Shown one piece after another: positions 49,844 through 61,245 of a stretch of DNA of 64,000 bases. The stretch covers positions 481,001-545,000 of the forward strand of contig BSBK01006398.1 in assembly GCA_027943335.1 (NCBI GenBank), read 5' to 3'. Below the pieces are notes generated by a model. That model was given only the letters and a program-made list of their open reading frames with translations. It was not told where the DNA came from and did not search any database. This DNA is from Chamaecyparis obtusa. Its lineage: Eukaryota; Streptophyta; Pinopsida; Cupressales; Cupressaceae. Both the position numbers and the translations under genes were made by a program. Within the stretch, counting starts at the first letter, position 1. The number at the start of each line of letters is the position of its first letter.

Positions 49844-52210
49844 ATGGCAGAGAAGAAATGCAGCGTGGAAGAAGATGGGGTTAACCGAGGGCCATGGCAA
49901 GCTGAAGAAGATCTGCTGTTGAAAACATACATTGAAGCGAATGGTGCAGGGCGTTGGACTACTCTCGCCTCCAAAGCTGGTACAAACATTGTCAAACTTC
50001 TCTCTATATTTTTGTGGGGGAAGGTTATTCATTCAAAGTTACAGATTTCTTATTCCAAAAAATCATAGATATCGGATAATCTGAGTTTTTCGGGGACATC
50101 TGTGAAGTTGTGTATAATAGTTTTGATTTTAATTTTTAGATTTTTTAATCAATTAAATGTAATGTTTTGCATCATACTCTGTCATTACAAAGAGGAGAGT
50201 GATCATTGAGTATGATCTTATTTAAAACTCTACGAATTGCTGAATTCTCGCCTCTAAAGTCGGTACAAACATTGTCAAACTTCTCTATTGTTTTTTATTT
50301 GCCTTCTTTATGGGTAGATTGTCAAACAGTATGTTGGCATCGTTAATCATTCAAAATTGTTCTTCAAATATCAAATATCTTATTTTTAACAAAATATATA
50401 ATTAGTTGGTCTGAGTTATTAAAGGTGGTGAAGGAGTGTATAATAGCTTCTGGTTTTAATTTTGTACATTCTTCAATCGGTTAAGCTTGATGTTTTGGAT
50501 CACATCTAGTTAAGCTTGATGCTTTTAACTATCAAGAAGAGGAGAGTGATTATTGAGTGTTTTCTGAAACATCAAGCTTAAACGAACATGATGTTTTAAT
50601 TCATATTTAGTGATTTATCAATTCGAATCAACTAGAAAATGAGAGTGATCATTGGACATTTAATCACGCTCAGTGATTAATCATCTGAAACAGAGGAGCA
50701 TGATCAGAAGGATCATGTATAATTAGACGTGACATTTTACATACTTAATGATCCATCATTACAAAGAAGACAGTGACCATCGAATATAATTTGAATTACC
50801 CTTTTTAATTGATTGGAAAATATGCACAGTTAAAAAGATTCCTTATAAAATGAGTTCTGTATATGTTTGGATCATATTAAATTTTCTATTTGTAATTTTT
50901 GGTATTCTCACAAGAACATTTACGGCCATCGAACGTGTTTATCAGGTTTGAAAAGATGCGGGAAGAGTTGCAGGTTACGATGGATGAATTACCTTCGCCC
51001 AAATGTGAAGCGAGGCCATATTACTCCAGACGAAGCAGACCTCATTATCAGACTTCACAAACTGCTTGGAAACAGGTTGGAATTGACCTTTCCTAAGCAC
51101 TTATATTAGACTTTTATATCTTTGATGAATGAAATGATGAGTAAAAAAAGAATGAAATGGTTCGTGCAGGTGGTCCTTGATTGCTGCCCGTGTACCAGGA
51201 AGAACAGACAACGACGTAAAAAACTTCTGGAATATTCATCTGAGCAAGAAATCGGGCCGCACAGGTGTACATCTCAAGAGCATCAATTCGAAGCTCAAAG
51301 ATACGCCCTCCACCAATACTAATAGTATTGGAGACTCGACCAAGGATGAAATTGACTCAAAATGTTATACCAAGTTCAAGTTTCAGCATCATAGGCTAAA
51401 AATGCAAAGAGATTCGATCCTTGGTCCAGCAGAACCCAAAATGTTACAAAATCCAAGCATTGGTGAGCCAGACGGAAGAAATCCTTGCCCAGATGAGTCC
51501 ACCAAGCCCATAGATGGTCTAGTTCTACAACATGTCATTGCACCATCAAAGTGCAATATCAACACAGCTTCTTACACTATAAATTCAGCTAACAATGATG
51601 AATTACATAGTGCAGTATATAAATTTTCATCCCCATTGACAACTCTGGCTCAGCAGAATTCTCATGGACTCCTAAGTGAGATTTCTGACAGCATGCAGGG
51701 ATTACCAACCTCTAACCAATATCATCCACACTCAGACTCATTTGGGTTTGGTTTTATCCCTGGACTTGACTCCAATTACATCTTTGACAGTGAAAGCTGC
51801 TTTACAAATCTGCAGCCTAACAACCTCAATCCTCAGTTGGAATATCCTAATTTCAAAGCTGAATCAGATGGGCTAAATCCATTCCCAGATGAGGCCACCA
51901 AGCTGAGAAATTGTCTTTTAAAAAAAAATGTATTTCACCAACAAAGCCAAACGTCAACACAGCTTCTTACACTATATCTTCAGCTCAGATCGATGAATTC
52001 TATAGAATTTCATCCCCATTAACAACTCTGGTTCAGCAGAATTCTCATAGATTCCTAAGTGATATCACACAGGGCTTAACAATCTCTAACCAATATCATT
52101 CACACTCAGATGTATTTGGGTCTGGTTTTCTCCCTGGTTTTGACTCAAATTATATATTTGACAGTGCAAGCAGCTTCACGAATATGCAGCCAAATAATCT
52201 TAATTCTTAG
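49844..52210 (+). CDS. R2R3-MYB transcription factor (MYB gene 2), C-terminal frameshift
   Basis: Exons 49844-49979, 50946-51075 and 51170 onward, in the same phases as MYB gene 1; exon 1 is two codons longer (EED inserted near residue 9). R2 and R3 keep all structural tryptophans and the bHLH-interaction signature, so DNA binding and partner binding should be intact. Compared with gene 1, one T is missing between 51931 and 51932, next to an A-run. The read frame then ends at TAG 52020-52022 (about 372 residues, roughly the last 30 unrelated), while the original frame stays open to TAG 52208-52210 and still encodes the second C-terminal repeat. The gene may give a shortened protein or be a young pseudogene. 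A sequencing error at the homopolymer is also possible. Confidence 0.8.
50243..50286 (+). repeat. Duplicated exon 1/intron 1 junction inside intron 1 of MYB gene 2
   Basis: The stretch TCTCGCCTC-x-AAAG followed by GGTACAAACATTGTCAAAC occurs at the true junction (49963-50003) and again about 283 bases on. The following intron sequence at the second site matches intron 1 of MYB gene 1 better than that at the first, so a 283-bp segment was duplicated in tandem. A second potential 5' splice site (GGTACA) results. Confidence 0.75.
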
Positions 52211-52455
52211 CTGGATGTAGGAGCCATCCATTGAATTGTTTCAGGTGTTCTGGGATGAACATTTTAATAGTTTTTCTTCTTGTATTTCCAAGGAGTAAAC
52301 AGTTAGATTCCTTATGGTTTTTGTGTGTGCTTTCTTATAAAGATCCTCTAGACAAGACTCTCAGATGTTTATGGACACAGAGTTGAGGTATTTTTAAGAA
52401 CAGGGTGTTCTTTGTGGCCATTTGATATTATCTTTATGTAAAGAAAATATTTATA

Positions 52456-52461
52456 AATAAA
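52456..52461 (+). promoter_or_regulatory. Likely polyadenylation signal of MYB gene 2
   Basis: AATAAA about 250 bases after the original stop codon, at the place equivalent to 11386-11391. Confidence 0.45.
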
Positions 52462-53245
52462 GTGTTCTTTGTGACCATTTGATATTGTTATCTTCTGTAA
52501 AATTGGACATCTCTGAAGTGGAAAATAACAATGGCTTTGAACTGAGGATCTGCTGCAGTCAGTGTAAGAGAGTTCATATTTTATTTAGCACCTCATTTAT
52601 TTATAAAGGTGATAAATAGTTGTAAGTATGAGCATTTTAAGTCTCATGAAATTGGTTGTGAATGCTTTCGGATTCAATTCTATATATTTTATTATCGATA
52701 TTCTCAAGTGATTTTTCATCCCATATATAAATGTGATAAGTAATTCTAATCATGAGTATTTTAAGTCCCATGAAATTTATTGTTAATGTTTTCCGATTCA
52801 ATTTATATGTTTTTTATCAAGATGAAAAGGAAATGATCCTAATTAATGGGAAAAACTGTTATTATAATGATAAATTCAAATCACAGAGACAATGAATTTG
52901 GTCTCTCGGCATAACGAGACCAGAGAGAGAGAGGGAAAGCCCGAGGCGAAAAGACAGTAAAGGCGCATGATGATGATGATCTCAATCATTGTGAATTATA
53001 ACACTGCAGAATCTAGAAGTTGGGATACGAAGTTCTTGATTTAATGTTTTGACTATGTGGAAACATCTTTGTTCAAATCTTCCTGTAGAAGACTTAAAAC
53101 AGGACTGCTCCCAGATATCAAACAGATATTTGAGAGTGGCTTACATCTTTTCGTGCTTTCCATTTAACAAACTATAAACTTCTCAAATTAATTTTGATAA
53201 TGTTTTATGAAAATAACAGAGTTACAAGGGAAAATAAAGGCATGG

Positions 53246-54014
53246 AAATATAGTTATATATGGTAAGGATTTATTAGTCCTCCCTAGTTAGACTAATGTT
53301 TTCACTGTGCTTTTGCCAATTAATTCATACTTTTGTGTGTAACCATTTTACCCTATGTTCGAAATTATATTATTAAAGTGAGATTTTCCACCTATATTGT
53401 TATTTTCTGATTGGTCAGTGCTCATTTTGCTAGTGGTTATATTTTTTTCCAATTAACAAATATAGGGAAGTTATTTTTTTGGAAACACGTGGCTTTCCTA
53501 AACACCAATGTACCTATCCATCATCGGGCAGGTGGCATCAAACCTCCACTTGCCTCATGTGTGTTTTCACAGTTTGCAAGAATGCTTCCATTTGATGAGC
53601 ATCATCTCAATATTTCAAGTTGCTATCAATCTTGCCTTCTACTTATTACAGGAATTTGTTGATAAGGACAAGATTATAAGATGGGAAGCCTATTTCCTCA
53701 TTTAAAACTATAAATTTTTTTTCATAGACACTTCTTTTCAGTAGAATACTGCTGAAAATATTCTCATAACTGTAACATTGCCCTAGATTCATTACAATTC
53801 CTCCAAGTTCAAGGGCTAAACATTGTTGTAACATTACCCTAAATATTCTCATAGCTATAACATTGCCGAAATTGCATCGACCCTGCCACCAAGAATTCAT
53901 CAATTGAAAAATGTAGTTATTAATGCCATCACTCAGCCATTACCCTTCCCTTTCTGCAGAGTGGCAGAAGATTTAACGAAACCATAATTCAAAGCTTTTA
54001 ACTCATAGCTAGAG
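53246..54014. other. Left part of an old insertion in duplication copy 2
   Basis: Sequence absent from copy 1. The first 340 bases or so (about 53258-53600) match about 61994-62345 in the same orientation with many changes, so this may be one arm of an older element or duplication into which element E later inserted. No gene recognised. Confidence 0.55.
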
Positions 54015-54019
54015 TAGCC

Positions 54020-56697
54020 TGTTGGTGTCCAAAATGACGCTTATGCTCTAACAAGCTGCCAGTATACCCTCAGATGGATTTTAGGAATGGTTAACTCCAA
54101 AATTGCTAAGAGGTCTTAGGATAATTGGACCAACTATAGGGACTTAATATGCCCTCTTCTGCTTCTAGCTCTGCAAAACCAAGGTGGGTGCACCTAACCT
54201 AGTATAAAATACACTTCATACACCAAGAACTAGGCTTGTAAAATAGATAAATGGATAGCAAGAAAGTACTGAATGTTAACCACACACTCATTGACTCTCC
54301 ATTGCTATAGGGTAGAACTACAGACAACCAAATGCTGAAAACTTAAAGAATGGTTCTTATTTTATATGTTTGAATCATAATAGCAGCAATCAGTATCTGT
54401 TGATAAAGAGATAATCATTCAAGCCAGTGCCCCATCCATTGGGCAAGATCTCCTAGAACATGACTGCTACACACACCAGACAATAGCTGAGATTCCAAGC
54501 CATAAACACATCTATAATCTCCTTTACTACTTATATGAAATCCTCACATAGACAAGAGATAGATCTATGTCTCATCTAAAGCATAATTTAATCTAATCCT
54601 TGATTAGAACTGAAGAATGAAGACACATACACAAACAAGTATGCAGTGAACTAGAAAGTTCAAAATCTATCTGCAATGACACAAAGGAGAGACAAGGATC
54701 ATATATTTGCATTAAGTGTGAAGAATCCTTAAGTGTAAACAATCAAACCAGAGGAGTCAAGCTTGCAAATTACAGCTTAGACCTACAACTTTCTCTCTGT
54801 TATCAAAAAATACCAATTGCCAAAATGTTACAATCCTAACCGGGCAGAAGACTCACAACAAAAAAGTTTGTAAAATCTAACTCCCCATCCCCAAAATGAT
54901 CATGAAAATCCCTTTATACCAGTGTTACAATGCAAGCATGTGATCATTTGAAATTCAAAATTACCTAACCCCACCAAGAAATAAACACCAGACAAGACAG
55001 GGGTTGAGCCATAGCATCAAGCTCAAATAGTCAAAATCCACCAGCTGCAAACACTTCTCGAGCTCAAAACCACACGGCACTAGGTACAAATTCACCTCTG
55101 CAAACAACCGCCAAGCACCTTGGACCACACTGCAAATAGCTTGCCAGTCATTTCTCATCGAACAGGGTCAATTTTGCATTCAATTTCACAAACATGGTAC
55201 ACTCTGTCTCTCAGAAAATCAAACCTCAAACTGCAACGGCTACATGCATTTAGCGGGATCAATGTTCTCTAGCCATTTCCCCCAGTCACGCAACCGCACT
55301 ATCAAATCCTACCGCCACAGGAAACCGCCCAACAAATTATGCCTGGTCGCATGATCACATGGCCGAAAGATAGCCCCTACGATCATGCGACCGTGGGCTC
55401 TTAATTGCAGTCGATAATCAGTCATAATATCTCTGCACTGTCTTCGGCCACTTCACCATCACAACCCCACGACCGCAACAAACAAACAGTTTGTCGCATG
55501 ATCACATAGCCCGGGGATGGGCTATGCGAACATGCGACAACCCGTGGATCTTAACCCTACTACAACTGCAAGAAAACTACCATCGCTAAGACCGTTGTTG
55601 CATGGTCGCATAACCCAGAAATGGGTTATGCGAACATGCGACAACCCTTTCCCTTTGCCCTCTGCACAACCGTCGAGAAAATCAAACCCGGGCCTGCGTT
55701 CCAAATCTAACATCCCGCCAGTGCTGACCAATTAGAGACTGCCACGATCTTAGTCGCCACCGAGCCCACCAAATAGCCAGATGGGCCCCAGGGACACGTG
55801 GTGCCTTGTCGCATGATCGCATAGCCTGGAAATGGGCTATGCGAACATGCGACAGCCTGCCAACCATTAACCTCACCATTAACACCATCGCAGGAAAACT
55901 GCAACCATCAGTCGCATGATCGCATAGCCTTGGAAAAGGCTATGTGAACATGTGACTAACCGCTAGCAATCACCGCCAACTGCCAAACATGCTCGGGCAC
56001 ACCAAACTGCAACGGATCCCACTCCTAACTCCGCAACTGTGATGCCACCTGGAACAAGGACATGCGTCGGCCGACCGCATGATCACATAGCCTAAGAATG
56101 GGCTATGCGGTCATGCGATAGCCAACCAAAAGCCACCACGTCACCACATCCACCAACAGGCCCAAAGTGAACAAATCGTCGACACCAAATTAGACGGTGG
56201 GTGCATGATCGCATGAGTAAGGAATATTCCATGCGATCATACGCCGACCGTAGATCTTCGATCTCTAGCCCCACAATGTCACACTTGCACAGTTAGGAAA
56301 AAGAACAAGGAGAGCCAGTAGAAAATAGCATAGGCAAGGTCGAAAACACACAGTGTTTTCGGTGAAAGATAAAAAACACATAGAATTTTCAACCTGACAC
56401 AAAGGCAAACAAGGAAGCTGAAAACATTGAGGGTTTTATGCAGGCTAAAAAGGTAAAAAATAACGTGGATTTTTGAAAACATAGTGGGTTTTCGACATTG
56501 TGGCAGAATTTTTATTTTGCTTCCCACAGACCTTAGACATAAAAAACTTTCTGGGCTTTGCACATTTGGAGACGCAGTCTGGACTGAAGCAAGGCGACAA
56601 CATTGAAAAGCACGGGGCATGACACAAACCATGAAACACTTGCAGGGAGGGAACCACTTCATGAGATTTTGGAATGACTAGAAAAAATAGCCTAATA
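54020..56697 (-). repeat. 3' LTR of element E (left copy)
   Basis: Starts TGTTGGTGTCC on the + strand. The first 1.3 kb is ordinary AT-rich sequence; 55345-56244 is much more GC-rich and carries seven palindromes, described separately. Confidence 0.92.
55345..56244. repeat. Seven related 45-50 bp imperfect palindromes in the left LTR of element E
   Basis: Hairpins at 55345-55392, 55491-55540, 55594-55645, 55806-55855, 55911-55956, 56073-56119 and 56201-56244. Most share a left arm like GTCGCATGATCGCATAGCC, a 4-8 base loop, and a right arm like GGCTATGCGAACATGCGAC. Arms are perfect for 10-12 bp at the outer ends of the first two. Spacers of 50-210 bases are unrelated to one another. Confidence 0.9.
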
Positions 56698-56861
56698 GTG
56701 GCTCTAGTTGGGGACGATGGGTAACTTGTGCCCATGTGAAAATTCAGAATCACTGAGAGAGTAGACCACCAACTGGACAAAAATAGGAAATGCAAAAAAT
56801 GCAAGGAACAAGAAAGGAAAGACAGAGCAGAAAGGGAAGACTATTTACAGAATGTACATTT

Positions 56862-58205
56862 TTACAAAAGAACTTTAATCAGGGACCCTCCTGAATCAAA
56901 AGTCTGATTCTCATCCACATACGTGACCCACCACTTGAAAATTTTATGATCATCCTGCTGCAAATGTATGTGAATAACCATGGACTGAAGAATGGAACTA
57001 CAGTGATCATTACCCATGCTTTTCTAGTCATGACTGTTACATTTATGTTCAAACTCCAAGAAGTAGGGAACATCATCCACTTCTTGATGACTAGAAAAAA
57101 TAAAAAGCTCACCTTGCATTGCATCCGAAAATGAAACATACTGAGCATCATGTAGTTCATTAGAATTACCTGGCTGAAGAGGACCTGAATCCTCTGATAT
57201 ACCTTCATGTATTGCCTCATCCACTGAGCAACCTGGTTCCTCCATGGTGTCCTCACTGACTGCATCATGAACCAAGTGAAGGTCCTCATCAAAACTTTGG
57301 TAATAGGGGAACACTGCATCATCATTTTCATCCAAAGAATTTCTGTCCCAACTGCTAAAAGCAAAGTCTTCAACACTGTCACACTCAGTATCATATTTAG
57401 CAGAAATAGGAAAAGGGCTTGAACAAGAAATTTGTTCCTCACTGTGATCTTGATGACAGGGAAACACACTGTCATGTCCTTCTACTTCTCTTTCTTCAGA
57501 GTCACTACCAGAGAGGGAACCAAATATATATGGATCCTCATGGTCACTTTGAACACTAGCCTCATTATCAGTGTCAAAATGTATATCATAAGGGAGCTGC
57601 AAATCAAAGTCCAAGCAAGTTGCATACCTTTGGAACTATTCAGCCAAGAGTGTTGAAATCATTTTGCTACTTAGTGGACTCTGAGCTTCATTTTCTCCTT
57701 CATCAGCTACATCCCTATCACTGTAAATATCATCCTTGTTAGGAACAAGGATAGACATCTCTGGCCCTAGATCATTTTGTGTGAAGCAATCTATGTGGGA
57801 ACCATCATCTGCATCATATCCAGTATTCTCCTCTTCACATAGAACATCATCAAATTGGGACAACAAAGCTACCCTCTGATATTGGACAGAAGAAAAATCT
57901 GTAGACAAACTGGAAATATTATCAAATTCAGATCCATCTTCAGCATTCTCATATGCATTGACCTCAGCATCAGCTTCATAATCAACACTTTCAACATAAT
58001 GAGAATCAAAGTTAGAACAACTGGTCTCCTCATGATCATCATCTGGAAACACCAGTCCTAGCAACCTCTTGTCCTCCTCTAACTACTAGATTTCAGCATT
58101 GCTCTCTACAAGCCTCTTCTTAAGAGTAGCAATCTTGATGAGAAGATTCTCATAATCAACATCACTCATGATGGAATCAACAGAGAACTACCCACTAATA
58201 CTCAT
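56862..58205 (-). pseudogene. Acidic protein of element E, unknown family, with in-frame TAG stops
   Basis: From ATG at 58169 the minus-strand frame runs 435 codons to TAA at 56862-56864, broken only by TAG codons at 58086-58088, 58083-58085, 57636-57638 and 57024-57026. An in-frame ATG at 58205 would add 12 codons and a fifth TAG. The first 27 residues (NLLIKIATLKKRLVES) look like a coiled coil; the middle is very rich in Asp, Glu and Ser; the end has KIFKWWVTYVDENQTFDSGG. No zinc knuckle, protease or polymerase motif is present. I do not recognise the family; the position suggests a gag-like or accessory role. Plus-strand and other-frame openings here are shadows. Confidence 0.65.
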
Positions 58206-58539
58206 CCCTTTATGCAATGCTTAACACTAGATAGGGATACATTTCAACTCTTGAGAAATACCTGGAAGTTTGCAGCAAAAGACCTTGTTGACTGGAAGGC
58301 AAGGCAAATCCTGAGCTCACCATGGAACTCCATCAGATAACTTTGTCATGCAAAGCCGCCACCTCCTTGAGAGGAAAATAATTTATTATTTCTTCTTCCA
58401 ACCAACACAAAACTCACTAGGAAACACACTATTTATCAGGAGGAACATTGATCAAACAAAGAAAAACAAAGCCGCCACTCACAACCATGTGAGAAAATTT
58501 TGCAAATGCTAATTTTGTATTTGATTCTTTTCTAGACTC

Positions 58540-58557
58540 TCCCCAGCGGAGTCGCCA
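58540..58557 (-). other. Primer binding site of element E
   Basis: Minus-strand TGGCGACTCCGCTGGGGA, three bases inside the right LTR. It starts with TGG as expected for the CCA end of a tRNA but is not the initiator-Met type used by elements A and C. I have not assigned the tRNA. Confidence 0.8.
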
Positions 58558-58560
58558 TCT

Positions 58561-61240
58561 TGTTGGTGTCCAAAATGACGCTTATGCTCTAACAGGCTGC
58601 CAGTATACCCTCAGATGGATTTTAGGAATGGTTAACTCCAAAATTGCTAAGAGGTCTTAGGATAACTAGACCAACTATAGGGACTTAATATGCCCTCTTC
58701 TGCTTCTAGCTCTGCAAAACCAAGGTGGGTGCACCTAACCTAGTATAAAATACACTTCATACACCAAGAACTAGGCTTGTAAAATAGATAAATGGATAGC
58801 AAGAAAGTACTGAATGTTAACCACACACTCATTGACTTTCCATTGCTATAGGGTAGAACTACAGACAACCAAATGCTGAAAACTTAAAGAATGGTTCTTA
58901 TTTTATATGTTTGAATCATAACAGCAGCAATCAGTATCTGTTGATAAAGAGATAATCATTCAGGCCAGTGCCTCATCCATTGGGCAAGATCTCCTAGAAC
59001 ATGACTGCTACACACACCAGACAATAGCTGAGATTCCAAGCCATAAACACATCTATAATCTCCTTTACTACTTATATGAAATCCTCACATAGACAAGAGA
59101 TAGATCTATGTCTCATCTAAAGCATAATTTAATCTAATCCTTGATTAGAACTGAAGAATGAAGACACATACACAAACAAGTATGCAGTGAACTAGAAAGT
59201 TCAAAATCTATTTGCAATGACACAAAGGAGAGACAATGATCATATATTTGCATTAAGTGTGAAGAATCCTTAAGTGTAAACAATCAAACCAGAGGAGTCA
59301 AGCTTGCAAATTATAGCTTAGACCTGCAACTTTCTCTCTGTTATCAAAAAATACCAATTGCCAAAAGGTTACAATCCTGACTGGGCAGAAGACTCACAAC
59401 AGAAAAGTTTTTAAAATCTAACTCCCCATCCCCAAAATGATCATGAAAATCCCTTTATACCAGTGTTACAATGCAAGCATGTGATCATTTGAAATTCAAA
59501 ATTACCTAACCCCACCAAGAAATAAACACCAGACAAGATAGGGGTTGAGCCATAGCATCAAGCTCAAACAGTCAAAATCCACTAGCTGCAAACACTTCTT
59601 GAGCTCAAAACCACATGGTACCAGGTACAAATTCACCTCTGCAAACAACTGCCAAGCACCTTGGACCACACTACAAACAGCTTGGCAGTCACTTCTCACC
59701 GAACAGGGTCAATTTTGCATTCAACTTCACAAACATGGTACACTTTGTCTCTCAGAAAATCAAACCTCAAACTACAACGGCTACATGCATTTGGCAGGAT
59801 CAATGTTCTCTAGCCATTTCCCCTAGTCATGCAACCGCACTATCAAATCCTACCGCCATAGGAAACTGGCCAACAAATTATGCCTGGTCGCATGATCGCA
59901 TGGCCGAAAGATAGCCCCTGCGATCATGCGACCCCGGGCTCTTAACCGCAGTCGACAATCAGTCATAAAATCTCTACACTATCTCCGGCCACTTCACCAT
60001 CACAACCCCACGACCGCAACAAACAAATGGTTTGTCACATGATCGCATAGCCTGGGGACGAGCTATGCGAACATGTGACAACTCGCGGATCTTAACCCTG
60101 CTGCAACCGCAAGAAAACTACCACCGCTAAGACCATTGTTGCATGGTCACATAACCCAAAAATGGGTTATACGAACATGTGACAACCCTTTCCCTTTTCC
60201 CTCTGCATAACTACTGAGAATATCAAACCCGAGCCCACGTTCCAAATCTAACATCTCGCCAGTGCTAACCAATCAGAGACTGCCACGATCTCACCCACCA
60301 CCAAGCCCACCAAACAGCTAGACGGGCCCCAGGGACACATGGCACCCTGTCACATGATCACATAGCCCAGAAACGGGCTATGCAAACATGCGACAACCTG
60401 CCAACCATTAACCTCACCGTTAACACCACCACAGGAAAACTACAACCGTCAGTCGCATGATCGCATAGCCTTGGAAAAGGCTATGCGAACATGTGACTAA
60501 CCACTAGCAATCACCGCCAACTGCCAAACATGCTCAAGCACACCACACTGCAATGGATCGCACTCCTAACTCCGCAACTATGATGCCACCTAGAACAAGG
60601 ACACGCATCGGCCGGTCGCATGATCACATAGCCTAAGAGTGGGCTATGTGGTGATGTGACAACCAACCAAAAGCCACCACATCACCACATCCGTTAGTAG
60701 GCCCAAAGTGAACAAACCATCGGCACCAAATCAGACGGTGGGTGCATGATTGCATAGGTAAGGAATATTCCATGCGATCATATTCTGATCATAGATCTTT
60801 GATTTCTATCCCCACAACGTCACACTTACGCGGTTAGGAAAAAGAACAAGGAGAGCTGGCAGAAAAGAGCACATGCAAGGTCAAAAACACACACAGTGTT
60901 TTCGGTGAAAGATCAAAAACACACAGAATTTTCAACCTGACACAAAGGCAAATAAGGAAGCTGAAAACATCGAGGGTTTTATGTAGGCCAAAAAGGTCGA
61001 AAACAACGTGGATTTTTGAAAACATAGTGGGTTTTCGACACTGTGGCAGAATTTTTATTTTGCTTCCCGCGGACCTTAGAAATAAAAAACTTTTTGGGCT
61101 TTGCACATTTGGAGACGCAGTCTGGACTAAAGCAAGGCGACAACATTGAAAAGCACAGGGAAGGACACAAACCATGAAACACTTGCAGGGAGGGAACCAC
61201 TTCACGAGATTTTGGAGTGACTGGAAAAAATGGCCTAACA
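58561..61240 (-). repeat. 5' LTR of element E (right copy)
   Basis: 2680 bp, colinear with the left copy. Differences are dominated by C/T and G/A changes, many at CG. Confidence 0.92.
59886..60785. repeat. Matching palindrome set in the right LTR of element E
   Basis: The same seven hairpins in the same order, for example 59886-59933, where the arms GGTCGCATGATCGCA and TGCGATCATGCGACC are perfect for 15 bp. Others lie near 60031-60080, 60136-60186, 60348-60394, 60451-60497, 60616-60662 and 60743-60785, several with CG-to-TG or CA changes. Confidence 0.88.
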
Positions 61241-61245
61241 TAGCC

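Larger units (their letters stand above)
49150..53245 (+). repeat. Segmental duplication, copy 2 (contains MYB gene 2)
   Basis: Matches 8085-12085 from the distal upstream region through the MYB gene and 3' flank. The match breaks at about 53245 and resumes at 63097. Confidence 0.85.
54020..61240 (-). mobile_element. Element E: non-autonomous LTR element with hairpin-bearing LTRs
   Basis: LTRs 54020-56697 (2678 bp) and 58561-61240 (2680 bp) flank a 1.86-kb interior. Perfect TAGCC duplications lie at 54015-54019 and 61241-61245. On the minus strand the right LTR is followed after three bases by a primer site TGGCGACTCCGCTGGGGA (58557-58540), so the element reads leftward. The left LTR's terminal CA is TA by mutation, and no clear polypurine tract is seen beside it. 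The interior holds one long acidic frame and no polymerase genes. LTRs differ by many transitions, so the insertion is older than element C. Confidence 0.92.

Noticed and set aside
55345..56244. CRISPR array
   Set aside because: The repeats are palindromes at irregular spacing (50-210 bases) inside a retrotransposon LTR of a plant, with no cas genes.
56879..57475. 198-codon minus-strand open frame in element E
   Set aside because: It overlaps the longer acidic frame in another phase; the acidic frame shows the TAG-only stop pattern and an ATG start.
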